Both the position numbers and the translations under genes were made by a program. From Anaerolineae bacterium (GTDB lineage Bacteria; Chloroflexota; Anaerolineae; Aggregatilineales; Aggregatilineaceae), in the NCBI GenBank assembly GCA_018432315.1, contig JAHDLB010000023.1, positions 1 through 64,000 on the forward strand: 64,000 nucleotides of DNA. Reading direction: 5' to 3'. This document shows positions 26,235-35,021 of the stretch, one piece after another; the first letter of the stretch is position 1, and every line of letters starts with the position of its first letter. The notes under the pieces were generated by a model. The model was not told where the DNA came from. It saw only the letters and a list, made by a program, of their open reading frames with translations, and searched no databases.

Positions 26235-28949
26235 TCAGTCGAGCAGGCTGAAGGACGGATCGACCAGCGTGGCGCACTCGCTCATCTGGCGGAACTGCTC
26301 TCCGCGCTGGTCGGGCGCGGTCGTGGACGGTTCGACCGCGATCCCCTCCACGCACGCCAGATAGGCGAGCGTCGTCGCCTCGGCTTCGGCCAACGCCATG
26401 TCGAGATCGGCCCCTTCCTGCACGTAGGCATCCATCGCCGCCCGCAGCCAGTACGACTGCATCATGCTCAGCTCGCCGCCGCCGCGCCCCGCGGTGAACG
26501 TCGGAAAGACGATCGTGTTCGGCGCGCGCAGCAGCGCGTCGATCTGCCGGTATACCGCGACGATCTCCTCGCCCTGGGCCGCCACGACGCCCGGATCGCT
26601 CACCAGCGACTGCCGGGCGGGCATGCCGGAGAGCACCTGCGGGCTGCGCGCGACCGCGCTCAGGAAGCGGTAGGCCGCCTCAGGATTCTGGGCCGTGGCG
26701 CTGATGTAGCCGGTCGTGATCTCGTAGGCGATCGCGTTGTACTGGCTGCCCTGCGGATAGGCGATCGTCACCCTGTCGGGCTGTTCGGTGCCCGCCAGCC
26801 GCATCAGTCCCGCGCCGCGAAACTGGTTGAGCGTGTTGGTCGTGATGGCGGGAGCGGTGCCCTGGCCCGGCGCGGCGGCGACGAACTCGGCCAGCCCGCC
26901 CAGCGAGATGTACCCGCCTGCCGCGAGATCCAACACCTGGCGGATCGCGTCGACGGTGGCCGGATCGGTGAAATTGACGGTCGGCGGGTCGGTGCGGTAG
27001 TCCAGCGGCAGCCCACCGAAGGCGGCGATCAGCATCATCAGGTAAGACCCGCTCGGGTCGTTCGGCTGGAACGGGGCGGGATCGGTGTCGTAGGGCTTCA
27101 GCATCCGCAGGGCATCGGCGAAGGCGTCCACCGTCCACCCGCCGGCGGGTTCCGGCACGCCGGCCCGCGCGAACTGCGCCGGATCGTATTCCAGCATCTG
27201 CGGCTGGATCGCCAGCGGCAGCGCCCAGGTGCGGTTATCCTGCTGGAGCTGGGCCAGGGTGTTGCCGATCACGTCGTTCCGGTCGAACGCCGGATCGGTG
27301 TCGAGCAGCGGGTCCAGGCTGAGCAGCGGGCTGAGGTCCGCGCCCTCGACGGCGTTGGAGGGCAGGATGAAGCAGTCGTACTGCTCCGCCAACCGCGCCA
27401 GGTCCGTCTCCTGCGTCGACTCGAGGACGACCGCGCCCACCGCCGCATCACCGGCGACGAAATCGGCGATCAGCCGGTCCCATTCGTCCTGGTTGGCGAG
27501 CTGCGATCCGCGTCCCATCCCGCCAAAGCCCAGGTTGACGCCGCAGGTGATCTGGATCTCGCCCGCGGTCAGCGGGGCGGGCGTCGCGGGCGGGACGACG
27601 ACCAGATCGGTGGTATCGGCGCGGGCGGTCGCTGCCTGCATATCGGCCAGCGCCTGGGCCTCGACTGCTTGCAGCGCGGAACGGGCGTCCGTGCCGTTCG
27701 CCGTCATGTCCGCCAGCGCGGTGCTGAGATAGGACGCGTACCGCAGTTCGGACACCGGCAGCGCGACGTTAAGCCCCTGGTCGACCACCGGCTGGACGGT
27801 CTCGGGGATGGTCCGGTTGCCGCCGGACATCCCGCCGCCCGGTCCCCCACCCGGACCGCCCGCGTTGGCGGGCTGCGCCGGGTCCACGCTGGTGCGGGCC
27901 GGAACGGCGCTGAAGGTGTTGTTCGCCAGTTCGGAGCGCGTCGTCAGGAAGCTCGCCAGGGCGTAGGCCAGCTCCGGCTGCTGCGTCCCCGCGCTGACGG
28001 CGAATCCCTGGACGTTCAGCACTGCCGTCCCGCCGGGCAGCAGCGACGCGTAACGTACTTCGTCGTCCCGGTTGTTGAAGCCGCGCTGGGCGTAACCGTT
28101 GATCCCCTCCACGCGCAGCGGAATGTCGCTATTGCGGCCTCCGCCCTGGGCCAGCACGACCCCTTCCTGAACCAGTTGGTTCCAGGTTTCGAGCGCGTAT
28201 TCCAGCGCCGGATCGGAGAAGGCGGGCGCGTTGGGGGCGGTGGCCGGATCGGTGAAGCTCGCCCCGGCCAGCGCGCGCAGGAGGACGGTCTGGTTGTTGC
28301 CGCCGGACACGGTCGAAAGGCCCGGCACGCTCACGCTGCCGTCAGCGGCGTATGCGGCCAGCCGCCGCGCAGCGTGGGCGAGGTCGTCCACCGTCCAGCG
28401 CTCGTTCGGGTAGGCGAGGCCCGCCGCGTCGAAGGCGAGCGGATCGTAGGTGAGCAGAATCACGTCGACCGACAGCGGCAGCGCCCAGATGCCGTTATCC
28501 CACTGGTACGACTGCCACGCCGCGGGGACGAAATCGGCGGCGTTCATCGCCGGATCGCTCATCACCAGCGGAGCCAGGTCGAGGAAATAGCCCGCCTGGG
28601 TATCGGCGGCGGTCAGCGAGGACGAATCGACGTAGAGCACGTCAGCCACCGCGACGCGTTCCTCGGTGGCGTCGAGCTGGTCGTCGATGGACGACACCGG
28701 CCCGCCGAAGTCGAAAAACGCCGTTTCGGAGTAGGTCACAACCACGTCCACGCCGGGATACTGCGCCTCGAACGCGCCCAGCACGTCCGGCGTCAGCACA
28801 TCTTCCCACATCGAGGGCACGCTGACCACCAGGGACGTCGTCCCCTGGGCAGACGCATGTCCCCCGGCCAGCGGCAGCACCAGGCTGACGCTCAATACGA
28901 CGCCGATCAGAGCGCCCAAACATTTCACGACCACATGACGACGATTCAC
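26235..28949 (-). CDS. Tandem-domain extracellular solute-binding protein (system 1)
   Basis: 904 residues, twice the usual length. A Sec signal peptide ends near HASAQ. Two family-1 solute-binding domains follow, at about residues 37-420 and 470-890. Each has its own W-ALPL or P-I-Y-P-FxxAGxPxPxxxWTVDDxAxALR block and its own PAR(T/Q)S hinge-like motif. Between them is a Gly-rich patch (GGPGGGPGGGMSGG, near residue 370) and an inter-domain helix region. The GTG start has AGGAGG 8 nt upstream. It is the first gene of the operon and has no import permease partner; FtsX-type exporter and two-component genes follow instead. A sensing role, ligand capture reported to the kinase or exporter, is more likely than nutrient uptake. 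A paralogue occurs at 41048-43765. Confidence 0.88.
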   Translation of the reverse strand: MNRRHVVVKCLGALIGVVLSVSLVLPLAGGHASAQGTTSLVVSVPSMWEDVLTPDVLGAFEAQYPGVDVVVTYSETAFFDFGGPVSSIDDQLDATEERVAVADVLYVDSSSLTAADTQAGYFLDLAPLVMSDPAMNAADFVPAAWQSYQWDNGIWALPLSVDVILLTYDPLAFDAAGLAYPNERWTVDDLAHAARRLAAYAADGSVSVPGLSTVSGGNNQTVLLRALAGASFTDPATAPNAPAFSDPALEYALETWNQLVQEGVVLAQGGGRNSDIPLRVEGINGYAQRGFNNRDDEVRYASLLPGGTAVLNVQGFAVSAGTQQPELAYALASFLTTRSELANNTFSAVPARTSVDPAQPANAGGPGGGPGGGMSGGNRTIPETVQPVVDQGLNVALPVSELRYASYLSTALADMTANGTDARSALQAVEAQALADMQAATARADTTDLVVVPPATPAPLTAGEIQITCGVNLGFGGMGRGSQLANQDEWDRLIADFVAGDAAVGAVVLESTQETDLARLAEQYDCFILPSNAVEGADLSPLLSLDPLLDTDPAFDRNDVIGNTLAQLQQDNRTWALPLAIQPQMLEYDPAQFARAGVPEPAGGWTVDAFADALRMLKPYDTDPAPFQPNDPSGSYLMMLIAAFGGLPLDYRTDPPTVNFTDPATVDAIRQVLDLAAGGYISLGGLAEFVAAAPGQGTAPAITTNTLNQFRGAGLMRLAGTEQPDRVTIAYPQGSQYNAIAYEITTGYISATAQNPEAAYRFLSAVARSPQVLSGMPARQSLVSDPGVVAAQGEEIVAVYRQIDALLRAPNTIVFPTFTAGRGGGELSMMQSYWLRAAMDAYVQEGADLDMALAEAEATTLAYLACVEGIAVEPSTTAPDQRGEQFRQMSECATLVDPSFSLLD

Positions 28950-28996
28950 TGACTTTCCTCCTACGAGACACGTGCATCCGGGACTGAGCTTCGTCC

Positions 28997-29040
28997 ATCA
29001 TGCGCCAGCCACATTACACCGGCCTTACAGCGGCATTACA
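28997..29040 (-). promoter_or_regulatory. Response-regulator box and promoter of system 1 operon
   Basis: Read on the plus strand, ATTACA (29013), CTTACA (29024) and ATTACA (29035) stand exactly 11 bp apart. On the transcribed strand this gives consecutive TGTAA-type repeats, the layout bound by OmpR/PhoB-family dimers. A -10-like CATGAT (minus strand, 29002-28997) follows 10 bp downstream with no good -35, as in activator-dependent promoters. Transcription would start near 28990 and lead into the GTG at 28949. Confidence 0.65.
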
Positions 29041-29083
29041 ATCTCGTAATGCCGCGCGCTGCGCCGGGCCGGGGTAGGGGAAT

Positions 29084-29118
29084 CAAAACGAAGAAGGCGC
29101 GACCGCGTGGTCGCGCCT
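29084..29118 (-). terminator. Intrinsic terminator of small secreted protein gene
   Basis: Perfect 10-bp stem AGGCGCGACC (29095-29104)/GGTCGCGCCT (29109-29118) with a 4-nt loop. On the minus strand it is followed by TCTTCGTTTTGATT. It lies 37 bp after the stop at 29155 and before the system 1 promoter. Confidence 0.75.
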
Positions 29119-29154
29119 CCCTGGTGCTGTTAGAGCCGGGGGAACGCCGGGGAT

Positions 29155-29640
29155 TTACCAGACTTCCCACGTGAAGCTGTAGCCGTCCGGGCCGGATACC
29201 CACAGGTAGCCGAACGGCGAGTAACCGGCGGTGATCCCGTTGGCGGAGCCCAGGACCGCATCGACGCCCGCCAGTTTGGCTTCCTCGACCGCTTCCGCCG
29301 GGATAGTCAGCGCCCGGTATCCGGCGCCATCCGCGGTGATGCCCCAGATGTCGATGGCGCTGATGACGCCCTCTGACGACTGCTGCCAGTATTCCTCGCC
29401 GTCCTCGTCTTCCGCCAGGGTAGACGTGGTGACGACCTCGTAGTCATAGTAGACGGCGACCGACTGGACGATGTCCATCGAGTTGAGCCGGCCATCGCAG
29501 TAGCCCGTCACCCAGACGCCCAACTCTTCGTTGTAAGCCGCCGGGCATTCCGTCCCGCCGTCATCGGCGAGGACGTTTGCCGCGCCGAACGCCATTACGA
29601 GCACCACGACCGACACGATGAGCGACACTTTCTTGACCAT
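29155..29640 (-). CDS. Small secreted protein of unknown function
   Basis: 161 residues with a clear Sec signal peptide (MVKKVSLIVSVVVLVMAFGAANVLA, cleavage near VLA-DD). The mature part has two cysteines (TECPAAYN and GYCDG) that could form a disulfide, many acidic residues and several aromatic residues. I recognise no family. The ATG at 29640 has AAGGAG 6 nt upstream; a longer frame from 29688 lacks a signal peptide at its start. Its promoter carries the same ATTACA repeats at 11-bp spacing as the system 1 operon, so it is probably a regulon member, perhaps the abundant surface product of that response. A strong terminator follows. Confidence 0.8.
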   Translation of the reverse strand: MVKKVSLIVSVVVLVMAFGAANVLADDGGTECPAAYNEELGVWVTGYCDGRLNSMDIVQSVAVYYDYEVVTTSTLAEDEDGEEYWQQSSEGVISAIDIWGITADGAGYRALTIPAEAVEEAKLAGVDAVLGSANGITAGYSPFGYLWVSGPDGYSFTWEVW

Positions 29641-29708
29641 CTGATACTCCTTCCAATCGACTGAATTCGGTTCGTTGGCCTGAGCCACTTTGAGGATCGC
29701 CGCGCGAG

Positions 29709-29762
29709 ATTACACGCCCATTACAGCCGCCATGCGGTTCTGTAACGTTACCGGCCTGTAAT
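29709..29762 (-). promoter_or_regulatory. Response-regulator box upstream of small secreted protein
   Basis: ATTACA at 29709 and 29720 (11 bp apart) repeat the element seen before the system 1 operon. Further upstream are TGTAAC (29741) and TGTAAT (29757) in the opposite orientation, with a GTAACGTTAC palindrome at 29742-29751. The shared repeats place this gene and the operon under the same OmpR-type regulator, most simply that encoded at 17100-17795. Confidence 0.6.
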
Positions 29763-29931
29763 GCTGCCCGGCCAGCCGTGCGTGACTCGCGTGCTGTTTG
29801 TTTAGTCTGGGAATTGGCGCGCCGCGTTCCATTTTGGGGTGGGCGAACCGCGCCGGGGCAACGAGTGGGGGATGGCGCCCGACCGCGTCAGGCTGATGTC
29901 GGGCCGGGCAAGGCGGGCGGGGATGCGCCGG

Positions 29932-30717
29932 TCACCGTCCCGGCTGCCACACGCACTCGGTCGCCATGGTGATGGTCACGAACCCGAAGCGCTCCAGGAT
30001 GGGGCGGCTCATCGGGCTGGCATCCACGACCAGGAACCGCCGCCCCCGCGCCTGGGCCTCTTCGGCCCGCGCGGCTAGCAGCCCGGTGTAGAAGCCCCGC
30101 TTGCGATAGCCGGGCAGCGTCGTGCCGCCCCACAGGCCCGCGAACTGGCTGCCGGGCGTGTACTGGACCCAGGCGACGCTCACCAGCTCCCCATCCGCGA
30201 AGGCGGCGTACAGGCTGAGAACGTCGGCGTTCTCTCGCATTTGGGCGGCGAGTTCCTCGCCCAGCGGCGCGAAATCTTCCTCCCAGACCTGCGTCAGCAC
30301 CGCCATGAGCGCGGGGATCTCGCCGGGATCGGTGACGCGCCGGATCGCCTCCGGGATGGGCAGCTTCAGCGCGTCGGGCAGCGCGTGCATGTCCAGGACC
30401 ATGATCGCGTCGGCTGGCTCTCGGACCTCGAAGCCACGCGCCGCCAGCCGGTCCTTGAGGTCGGCGGGTTGGTCGTGGCTGTACACTTTCCACTCGAACT
30501 CGCGTCCTGTGCTCTTGATCCACGCGAGCTGCTCGTCGATGGCCGCGTCAGCCGTGTCTTCGGTCAGGCGGGACCACAGAATCCAGCCCTGCTGCCGGCC
30601 CGTGGTCTGGACGTGCCGCACGATGATCCCATCGACGACGTCGCGGCGCGTGTCGGGGTAGGTGACGTCGAAGCGTTGGTCCTGGTCGTAGGTGGCGCGA
30701 AGTTCTTCCACGTTCAT
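29932..30717 (-). CDS. GNAT-family N-acetyltransferase
   Basis: 261 residues containing two GNAT-like halves. The C-terminal half has the acetyl-CoA pyrophosphate loop in LPGYRKRGFYTGLLAARAEEA, preceded by the SVAWVQYTPG strand and followed by LVVDASPMSRPILERFGF. The ATG at 30717 has GAGGAA just upstream; a longer frame to 30837 gives an untypical basic N-terminus. The gene is monocistronic and divergent from the DinB-like gene. The acceptor substrate cannot be predicted. Confidence 0.85.
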   Translation of the reverse strand: MNVEELRATYDQDQRFDVTYPDTRRDVVDGIIVRHVQTTGRQQGWILWSRLTEDTADAAIDEQLAWIKSTGREFEWKVYSHDQPADLKDRLAARGFEVREPADAIMVLDMHALPDALKLPIPEAIRRVTDPGEIPALMAVLTQVWEEDFAPLGEELAAQMRENADVLSLYAAFADGELVSVAWVQYTPGSQFAGLWGGTTLPGYRKRGFYTGLLAARAEEAQARGRRFLVVDASPMSRPILERFGFVTITMATECVWQPGR

Positions 30718-30889
30718 GGGGTTCCTCGTCGTGACGCTGCATGGCCGAAGTGAAGCGAGGGCGAATGATAGCGTATCTGGCCGGCGTGGGCGATTTCTCG
30801 TGCGAATGCGTTCTGTGGGCAGGTCGAACGTCTTCACGATACATTCTGAGAGCGCTGCAACACATTCCAGTTTGACGGGAGACGGATCG

Positions 30890-31579
30890 ATGACACATGC
30901 GGCAAATCCAATCGAGGTCTACGTGGAGATGGGGCAGAAGCGGGCGTTCGCCGTTGCCCTGGATTGGCCGGGCTGGGCACGCAGCGGGCGCGACGAAACG
31001 TCCGCCCTGCAAACGCTCGTCGATTATGGGCCGCGCTACGAGCGGGTTCTGCAACAGGCGCTGCCTGAATTTCGGGCGCCGTCGGCGGTAGCGGACCTGG
31101 TCGTCGTCGAGCGGCAGCCGGGCACCGCCACCACCGATTTCGGCGCGCCCGACCTCGCCCTTGCGCGTGACGAAGTCCCGGTCGAGCCGGGCGAGCTGGA
31201 ACGGTGGCGGACCATCTTGCGGGCCTGCTGGGACGCGTTCGACCGGGCGGCGGGGGCGGCGCAGGGCAAGACTCTCAGCAAGGGCCCGCGTGGCGGCGGG
31301 CGCGATCTGCCGAAGATGATCGAGCACGTGCGCGACGTCGATCTCAGCTATCTGCGCACACTCGGCGGGACGGCGAACATCGACAAGGCCGCCAATCCCC
31401 TGCACGTGCTGCCGAAGGTGCGCGAAACGATCCTGGAGACACTCACCAGGGCGGTGAACGGCGAGATCGAGCCCTACGGGCCACGCGGCGGCAAGCGCTG
31501 GACGCCGCGCTATTTCGTCCGGCGTCTGGCCTGGCACGAGCTCGATCACGCCTGGGAGATCGAGGACCGGGTCCAGTAG
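30890..31579 (+). CDS. DinB-like protein with HicB-like N-terminus
   Basis: 229 residues. The first 45 residues (VYVEMGQKRAFAVALDWPGWARSGRDETSALQTL, in part) resemble the HicB-type fold used in toxin-antitoxin partners. The C-terminal two-thirds is helical and ends RRLAWHELDHAWEIEDR, a DinB/YfiT-like pattern whose His residues often bind a metal. GGGAG precedes the ATG at 30890. It is convergent with the asparagine synthase gene, with only 5 bp between stops. No partner toxin gene is adjacent, so a toxin-antitoxin role is unlikely. The function is unknown. Confidence 0.7.
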   Translation: MTHAANPIEVYVEMGQKRAFAVALDWPGWARSGRDETSALQTLVDYGPRYERVLQQALPEFRAPSAVADLVVVERQPGTATTDFGAPDLALARDEVPVEPGELERWRTILRACWDAFDRAAGAAQGKTLSKGPRGGGRDLPKMIEHVRDVDLSYLRTLGGTANIDKAANPLHVLPKVRETILETLTRAVNGEIEPYGPRGGKRWTPRYFVRRLAWHELDHAWEIEDRVQ

Positions 31580-31584
31580 GCGGG

Positions 31585-33072
31585 TCAATCCATCCAGCGC
31601 CGGATCAAGGCGGCGACCTGCGGATCGAAGTGCTCGCGGAAGAGGCGGTAGTAGTACAGCTCCTCTTTGCCCGAAAGCCGGCGCCCGGTTTCGGCCTCGA
31701 ACTGCCGCTTCTCGCGGGCGTAGTCCGCATCGCCGATCGCGTCTTCCGCGACCTCGACCAGCGCGTCCGCCGACCCGGCCCCGATGGCAAACTGGGACTT
31801 CTTGCGCCAGATCACCTCGTCGGGCAGCATGCCTTCGAACGCTTTGCGCAGCGCCCACTTTTCGACCTCGCTGTCCTGTTGCAGCCGCTGCGAGAGATCG
31901 ACCGCGGCGGCCACTTCGATGAACTCGGTGTCCAGGAACGGGACGCGCCCCTCCAGGCTGTGCGCCATCGTCATGCGGTCCAGCCGCTGCAGGTTGCAGT
32001 CGTGCAGGCCGTCGGTGATGCGCACCAGCTCGCTCTGCAGGGCGGCGGGGTTGTCGTAGTCTTTCAGGTAGTGATAGCCGCTCATCAGCTCGTCGGCGCC
32101 CTCGCCGGAGAGCACGACCGTCACGTACTCGCTGGCGAGCTTTGCCAGGAAGAAGTTCGGAATGGCGGAGCGAATGATGGCCGGATCGTACGATTCGAGG
32201 TGATAGATCACGGTCGGCAGGATGTCGATCATCTCGTCGACCGTGTAGATGGTTTCGTGGTGCTCGGTGCCCAGGTAGTCGGCCACGAGGCGGGCGTAAT
32301 GCCGGTCTTCGCTGGTGCCTTCGATGCCCACGTTGAAGGAATGCAGGTGGTCCATTTCCTGGGCCACGATGGCCGCTACGAGGCTGCTGTCCAGCCCGCC
32401 GCTCAGAAAGACGCCCAGCGGGACGTCCGACATCAGGCGCTTGCGGACCGCTTCGGTCAGCGCCTCGCGAATCTGGTTGAGGGACGGGGACGGGCGGTGC
32501 AGCGCTTCGGTGATGACCGAGGCGACGCTGTAGTAAGGCTGGAACCCGTGCGCCGTGTGGTACCAGTGGCCGTGGGGAAACTCGCGCACCCGGTCCACCC
32601 GGCCCTGGAGCGCTTTGATCTCCGAAGCAAACTGCAAATGACCGTCGCGCCAGCCATAGTACAGGGGCTTGATCCCCAGCGGATCGCGGGCCATGTACAG
32701 CCCGGTGCCATCCCACAGCGCAAACGCAAACATGCCGTCCAGGTGCCGGGCGGCCTCCACGCCATAGCGCTGGTACAGGGGCAGGATGATCTCGTTGTCA
32801 GAGGCGGTCTGGTAGTCGTAATCGGTGAACTGCTGGCGGAGCGTCTCGTGGTTGTAGATTTCGCCGTTGCACACCAGCCACGAGCCGTCCGTTGCGTTGG
32901 CGAGCGGCTGTTCGCCCCCCTCCACATCGACGATTGCCAGCCGCACGTGCCCGAACGTCCCGGCATCGAACTGCACCACCGCCTGCCCGTCGGGGCCGCG
33001 ATGGCGCATCCGTGTTAGGTGTGGGTCCAGGTCCTCCCCGGTTTCTCCGAATATGCCCGCAATGCCGCACAT
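31585..33072 (-). CDS. asnB: Asparagine synthase (glutamine-hydrolysing)
   Basis: 495 residues, a compact class-II glutamine amidotransferase plus synthetase. Cys2 (MCGIAGIFG) is the glutaminase nucleophile, and RHRGPDG and NGEIYNH are the glutamine-binding motifs. The synthetase domain has the ATP pyrophosphate loop SGGLDSSLVAA and the SGEGADELMSGY motif, so both half-sites look intact. It makes asparagine from aspartate, glutamine and ATP, or amidates a related carboxylate. It is shorter than E. coli AsnB (about 554), with a reduced C-terminus. The 170-bp leader shows no convincing T-box. Confidence 0.93.
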   Translation of the reverse strand: MCGIAGIFGETGEDLDPHLTRMRHRGPDGQAVVQFDAGTFGHVRLAIVDVEGGEQPLANATDGSWLVCNGEIYNHETLRQQFTDYDYQTASDNEIILPLYQRYGVEAARHLDGMFAFALWDGTGLYMARDPLGIKPLYYGWRDGHLQFASEIKALQGRVDRVREFPHGHWYHTAHGFQPYYSVASVITEALHRPSPSLNQIREALTEAVRKRLMSDVPLGVFLSGGLDSSLVAAIVAQEMDHLHSFNVGIEGTSEDRHYARLVADYLGTEHHETIYTVDEMIDILPTVIYHLESYDPAIIRSAIPNFFLAKLASEYVTVVLSGEGADELMSGYHYLKDYDNPAALQSELVRITDGLHDCNLQRLDRMTMAHSLEGRVPFLDTEFIEVAAAVDLSQRLQQDSEVEKWALRKAFEGMLPDEVIWRKKSQFAIGAGSADALVEVAEDAIGDADYAREKRQFEAETGRRLSGKEELYYYRLFREHFDPQVAALIRRWMD

Positions 33073-33117
33073 GCTTTACTTCCCTTCTCGATAGGTAACA
33101 CTGCCGCCAGACACGAT

Positions 33118-33143
33118 AAGACCCTGCCGCAAACCAGGGTCTT
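33118..33143 (-). terminator. Perfect stem-loop, probable terminator of TPR gene
   Basis: AAGACCCTG (33118-33126) pairs perfectly with CAGGGTCTT (33135-33143) across an 8-nt loop. It lies 100 bp downstream of the TPR gene stop on the minus strand and 45 bp upstream of the asparagine synthase start. The U-tract is poor, so it could instead be a leader structure of the synthase message. Confidence 0.45.
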
Positions 33144-33242
33144 CGAGCGGTGTCCGGACTCTACGAGCCTAACAAAAAGCCGGTGAGGCGGCAAGCCGGG
33201 CGGCGCACAAGTCCTCGCGGTTCGCCTGAGTAGTCGACAGGG

Positions 33243-34520
33243 TCAGTACACGTCGATGATGTCGGGCGGCACGGTGGGGGACGCTTCGGGCGTGGGGATG
33301 TCGGCCAGGTCGAACTCGTCTTCGTATGCGGCACAGCTTGCCATCCCTGCGAGGATGGCGCGCCGTTCGTTTGCGTCAGGATTCATCGCCAGGGCATCGG
33401 TGAACAGCGTCCACGCCGTCGCACAGTCTCCCAGATAGACCAGCGCCAGCCCGCGAATGTAAGCGCATTCCACGTCACGCGCGCCGGGTGCGATTCCCTG
33501 CGCGCTCTCCAACTTCGCGCAGGTTGCCAGCGATTCAACGGCGCCTTCGAAGTTGCGGCGCTTGTACTGAATTTCGCCCAACTGCTGGTAGGCGTCGATG
33601 TAGTCCGGTTCCAGCAGGATTGCCTGTTCGCACGCCTCCTGGGCGCGAGTCCATTCGCCCAGCGTGTACTGCGTCTCGCACAGGCGGGTATACGCTTTGG
33701 CGCTGTCCGGTTTCAACGCCAGCACCCGGTAATAGACCGCGACCGCGGCCTCGTAGTTCAGCTGGGCTTTGTAGGATACGGCCAGCTCGAAGTAAAGCGC
33801 ATCCAGGCGGGGATGAAGCTGAAGCGCCGTTTCATATTGCTGGATGGCCGCATCAACTGCGCCCTGTGACTGCAAGGCCAGCGCCAGCGCGCGCCGTGCA
33901 TCCACCGACTCGGGATTAAGTGTTACGGCGCGCTGCGCCGCGTCGAGCATGAAACTCGGCCCCTGCGCTTGCAGGTAGGCCAGCGCGAGATACGCGTACG
34001 CCTCGGCAAAATCCGGCGCGATCTCGACGGCGCGCAGTCCTGCCCCAATAGCCTCGTGAGGGCGATTGGCCTCGACCAACGCCCAACAGAGCAGCGCCTG
34101 CGAGCGCGCGTCGTCTGGCGCCTGCTCGACCATTTCTTCAGCGACAGCGAGCGCGTCCCCAGCATACGATGCGGACGAACGCCCGGCATAACTCTGATAG
34201 ATCAGGTTGCGCCCATACTCGAAGGCAATGCCGATATGGCCCGGTTCCAATTGGTGCGCCTGGCCGTAAAGGTCGATTGCGCCAGCCAGATCGCCGTTCA
34301 TATAAGCGCGTTCGCCTTGGGCGGCGAGCGTGGTGGCATGGGGGGTAGGGGGCGGCGCACCCTGAAGCTGGGACAATACCCAGGATTGCGCGCTGTCGAA
34401 GCGCAGCACAATCGCCAGGGCAGCGCCCACTACGACCATCCAGGCAACGAACCACACAAGTTGTCCGCGACGCGCGTGGCGTCCAAACCGCAGATGCGGT
34501 CGATCTCGTTGGATACGCAT
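33243..34520 (-). CDS. Membrane-anchored TPR-repeat protein
   Basis: 425 residues. A basic N-terminus and one membrane helix (LVWFVAWMVVVGAALAIVL, about 24-42) are followed by about eight to ten tetratricopeptide repeats with recurring pairs such as GDLAGAIDLYGQAHQLEPGH and GAVDAAIQQYETALQLHP. The tail is Pro- and Asp-rich (IPTPEASPTVPPDI). The ATG at 34520 is preferred; a longer frame to 34748 runs through a repeat-like hairpin and has no membrane logic. TPR arrays mediate protein-protein contacts at the membrane. No partner is evident from the neighbours. Confidence 0.85.
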   Translation of the reverse strand: MRIQRDRPHLRFGRHARRGQLVWFVAWMVVVGAALAIVLRFDSAQSWVLSQLQGAPPPTPHATTLAAQGERAYMNGDLAGAIDLYGQAHQLEPGHIGIAFEYGRNLIYQSYAGRSSASYAGDALAVAEEMVEQAPDDARSQALLCWALVEANRPHEAIGAGLRAVEIAPDFAEAYAYLALAYLQAQGPSFMLDAAQRAVTLNPESVDARRALALALQSQGAVDAAIQQYETALQLHPRLDALYFELAVSYKAQLNYEAAVAVYYRVLALKPDSAKAYTRLCETQYTLGEWTRAQEACEQAILLEPDYIDAYQQLGEIQYKRRNFEGAVESLATCAKLESAQGIAPGARDVECAYIRGLALVYLGDCATAWTLFTDALAMNPDANERRAILAGMASCAAYEDEFDLADIPTPEASPTVPPDIIDVY

Positions 34521-34597
34521 TGTTTTTAAAGGCCATTCGAGAAGTGCTCTTATTCTCGCTGGCAGAGCACTCAATGGGACGAACCACCTCTTTTTCA

Positions 34598-34621
34598 CCC
34601 TTCCCCCTCGTTGGGGAAGGG
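34598..34621. repeat. Repeat-like intergenic hairpin
   Basis: Perfect 9-bp stem CCCTTCCCC (34598-34606)/GGGGAAGGG (34613-34621) with a 6-nt loop. A second short palindrome (GGACCCGAAGGGTTC, 34627-34641) and a G-rich stretch ending near 34654 follow. The arrangement resembles short dispersed intergenic elements. Only one copy is in this window, so repeat status is a guess. Confidence 0.4.
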
Positions 34622-35021
34622 AAGCGGACCCGAAGGGTTCGCGGGGATGGGGGTTCTCAAACGGTCTCTTAGAACACGCCGCCGTCTTCCAACTGACTCG
34701 TGTCTCTTCGAGCAAGACCGGGCACAGTGCCCACCATGAGTCTACCACATGCCGATAGCGAGACGCTTGAGAGTGGCGAAGTCATGAAGCTCAACGGCTG
34801 TACGGTGTCGCGAGTGGGCTTTGCCTCAAGATGGCGGCTTGCAGTTCGTTGCGCATTGCGCGGCGGCAGGCAGTGCTCGGGCGTACAATCAACGCTTCAC
34901 GCCAGCGGAGCGAGAGGTCGGGCGGCGCTGTCGGGCACGCGGTGAATGCGGCGCGCTGCGGTCGGCGTGTCCGGCGAAGCGCGATTCCTGTTCCTCCCCC
35001 GCGGTATAACACGCCACACAA

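Noticed and set aside
25170-28952. Open frame of 1260 codons on the plus strand opposite the tandem SBP and FtsX genes
   Set aside because: It is a codon-position shadow of GC-rich minus-strand genes, with Arg-, His- and Val-rich composition and no domain.
33073-33242. T-box or other riboswitch upstream of asparagine synthase
   Set aside because: No specifier-loop and antiterminator pattern or T-box core sequence is visible. Only one simple hairpin is present and it fits the end of the TPR transcript.
34521-34748. N-terminal extension of the TPR protein
   Set aside because: The extra 76 codons cross the repeat-like hairpin and encode no domain. The ATG at 34520 precedes the membrane helix sensibly.
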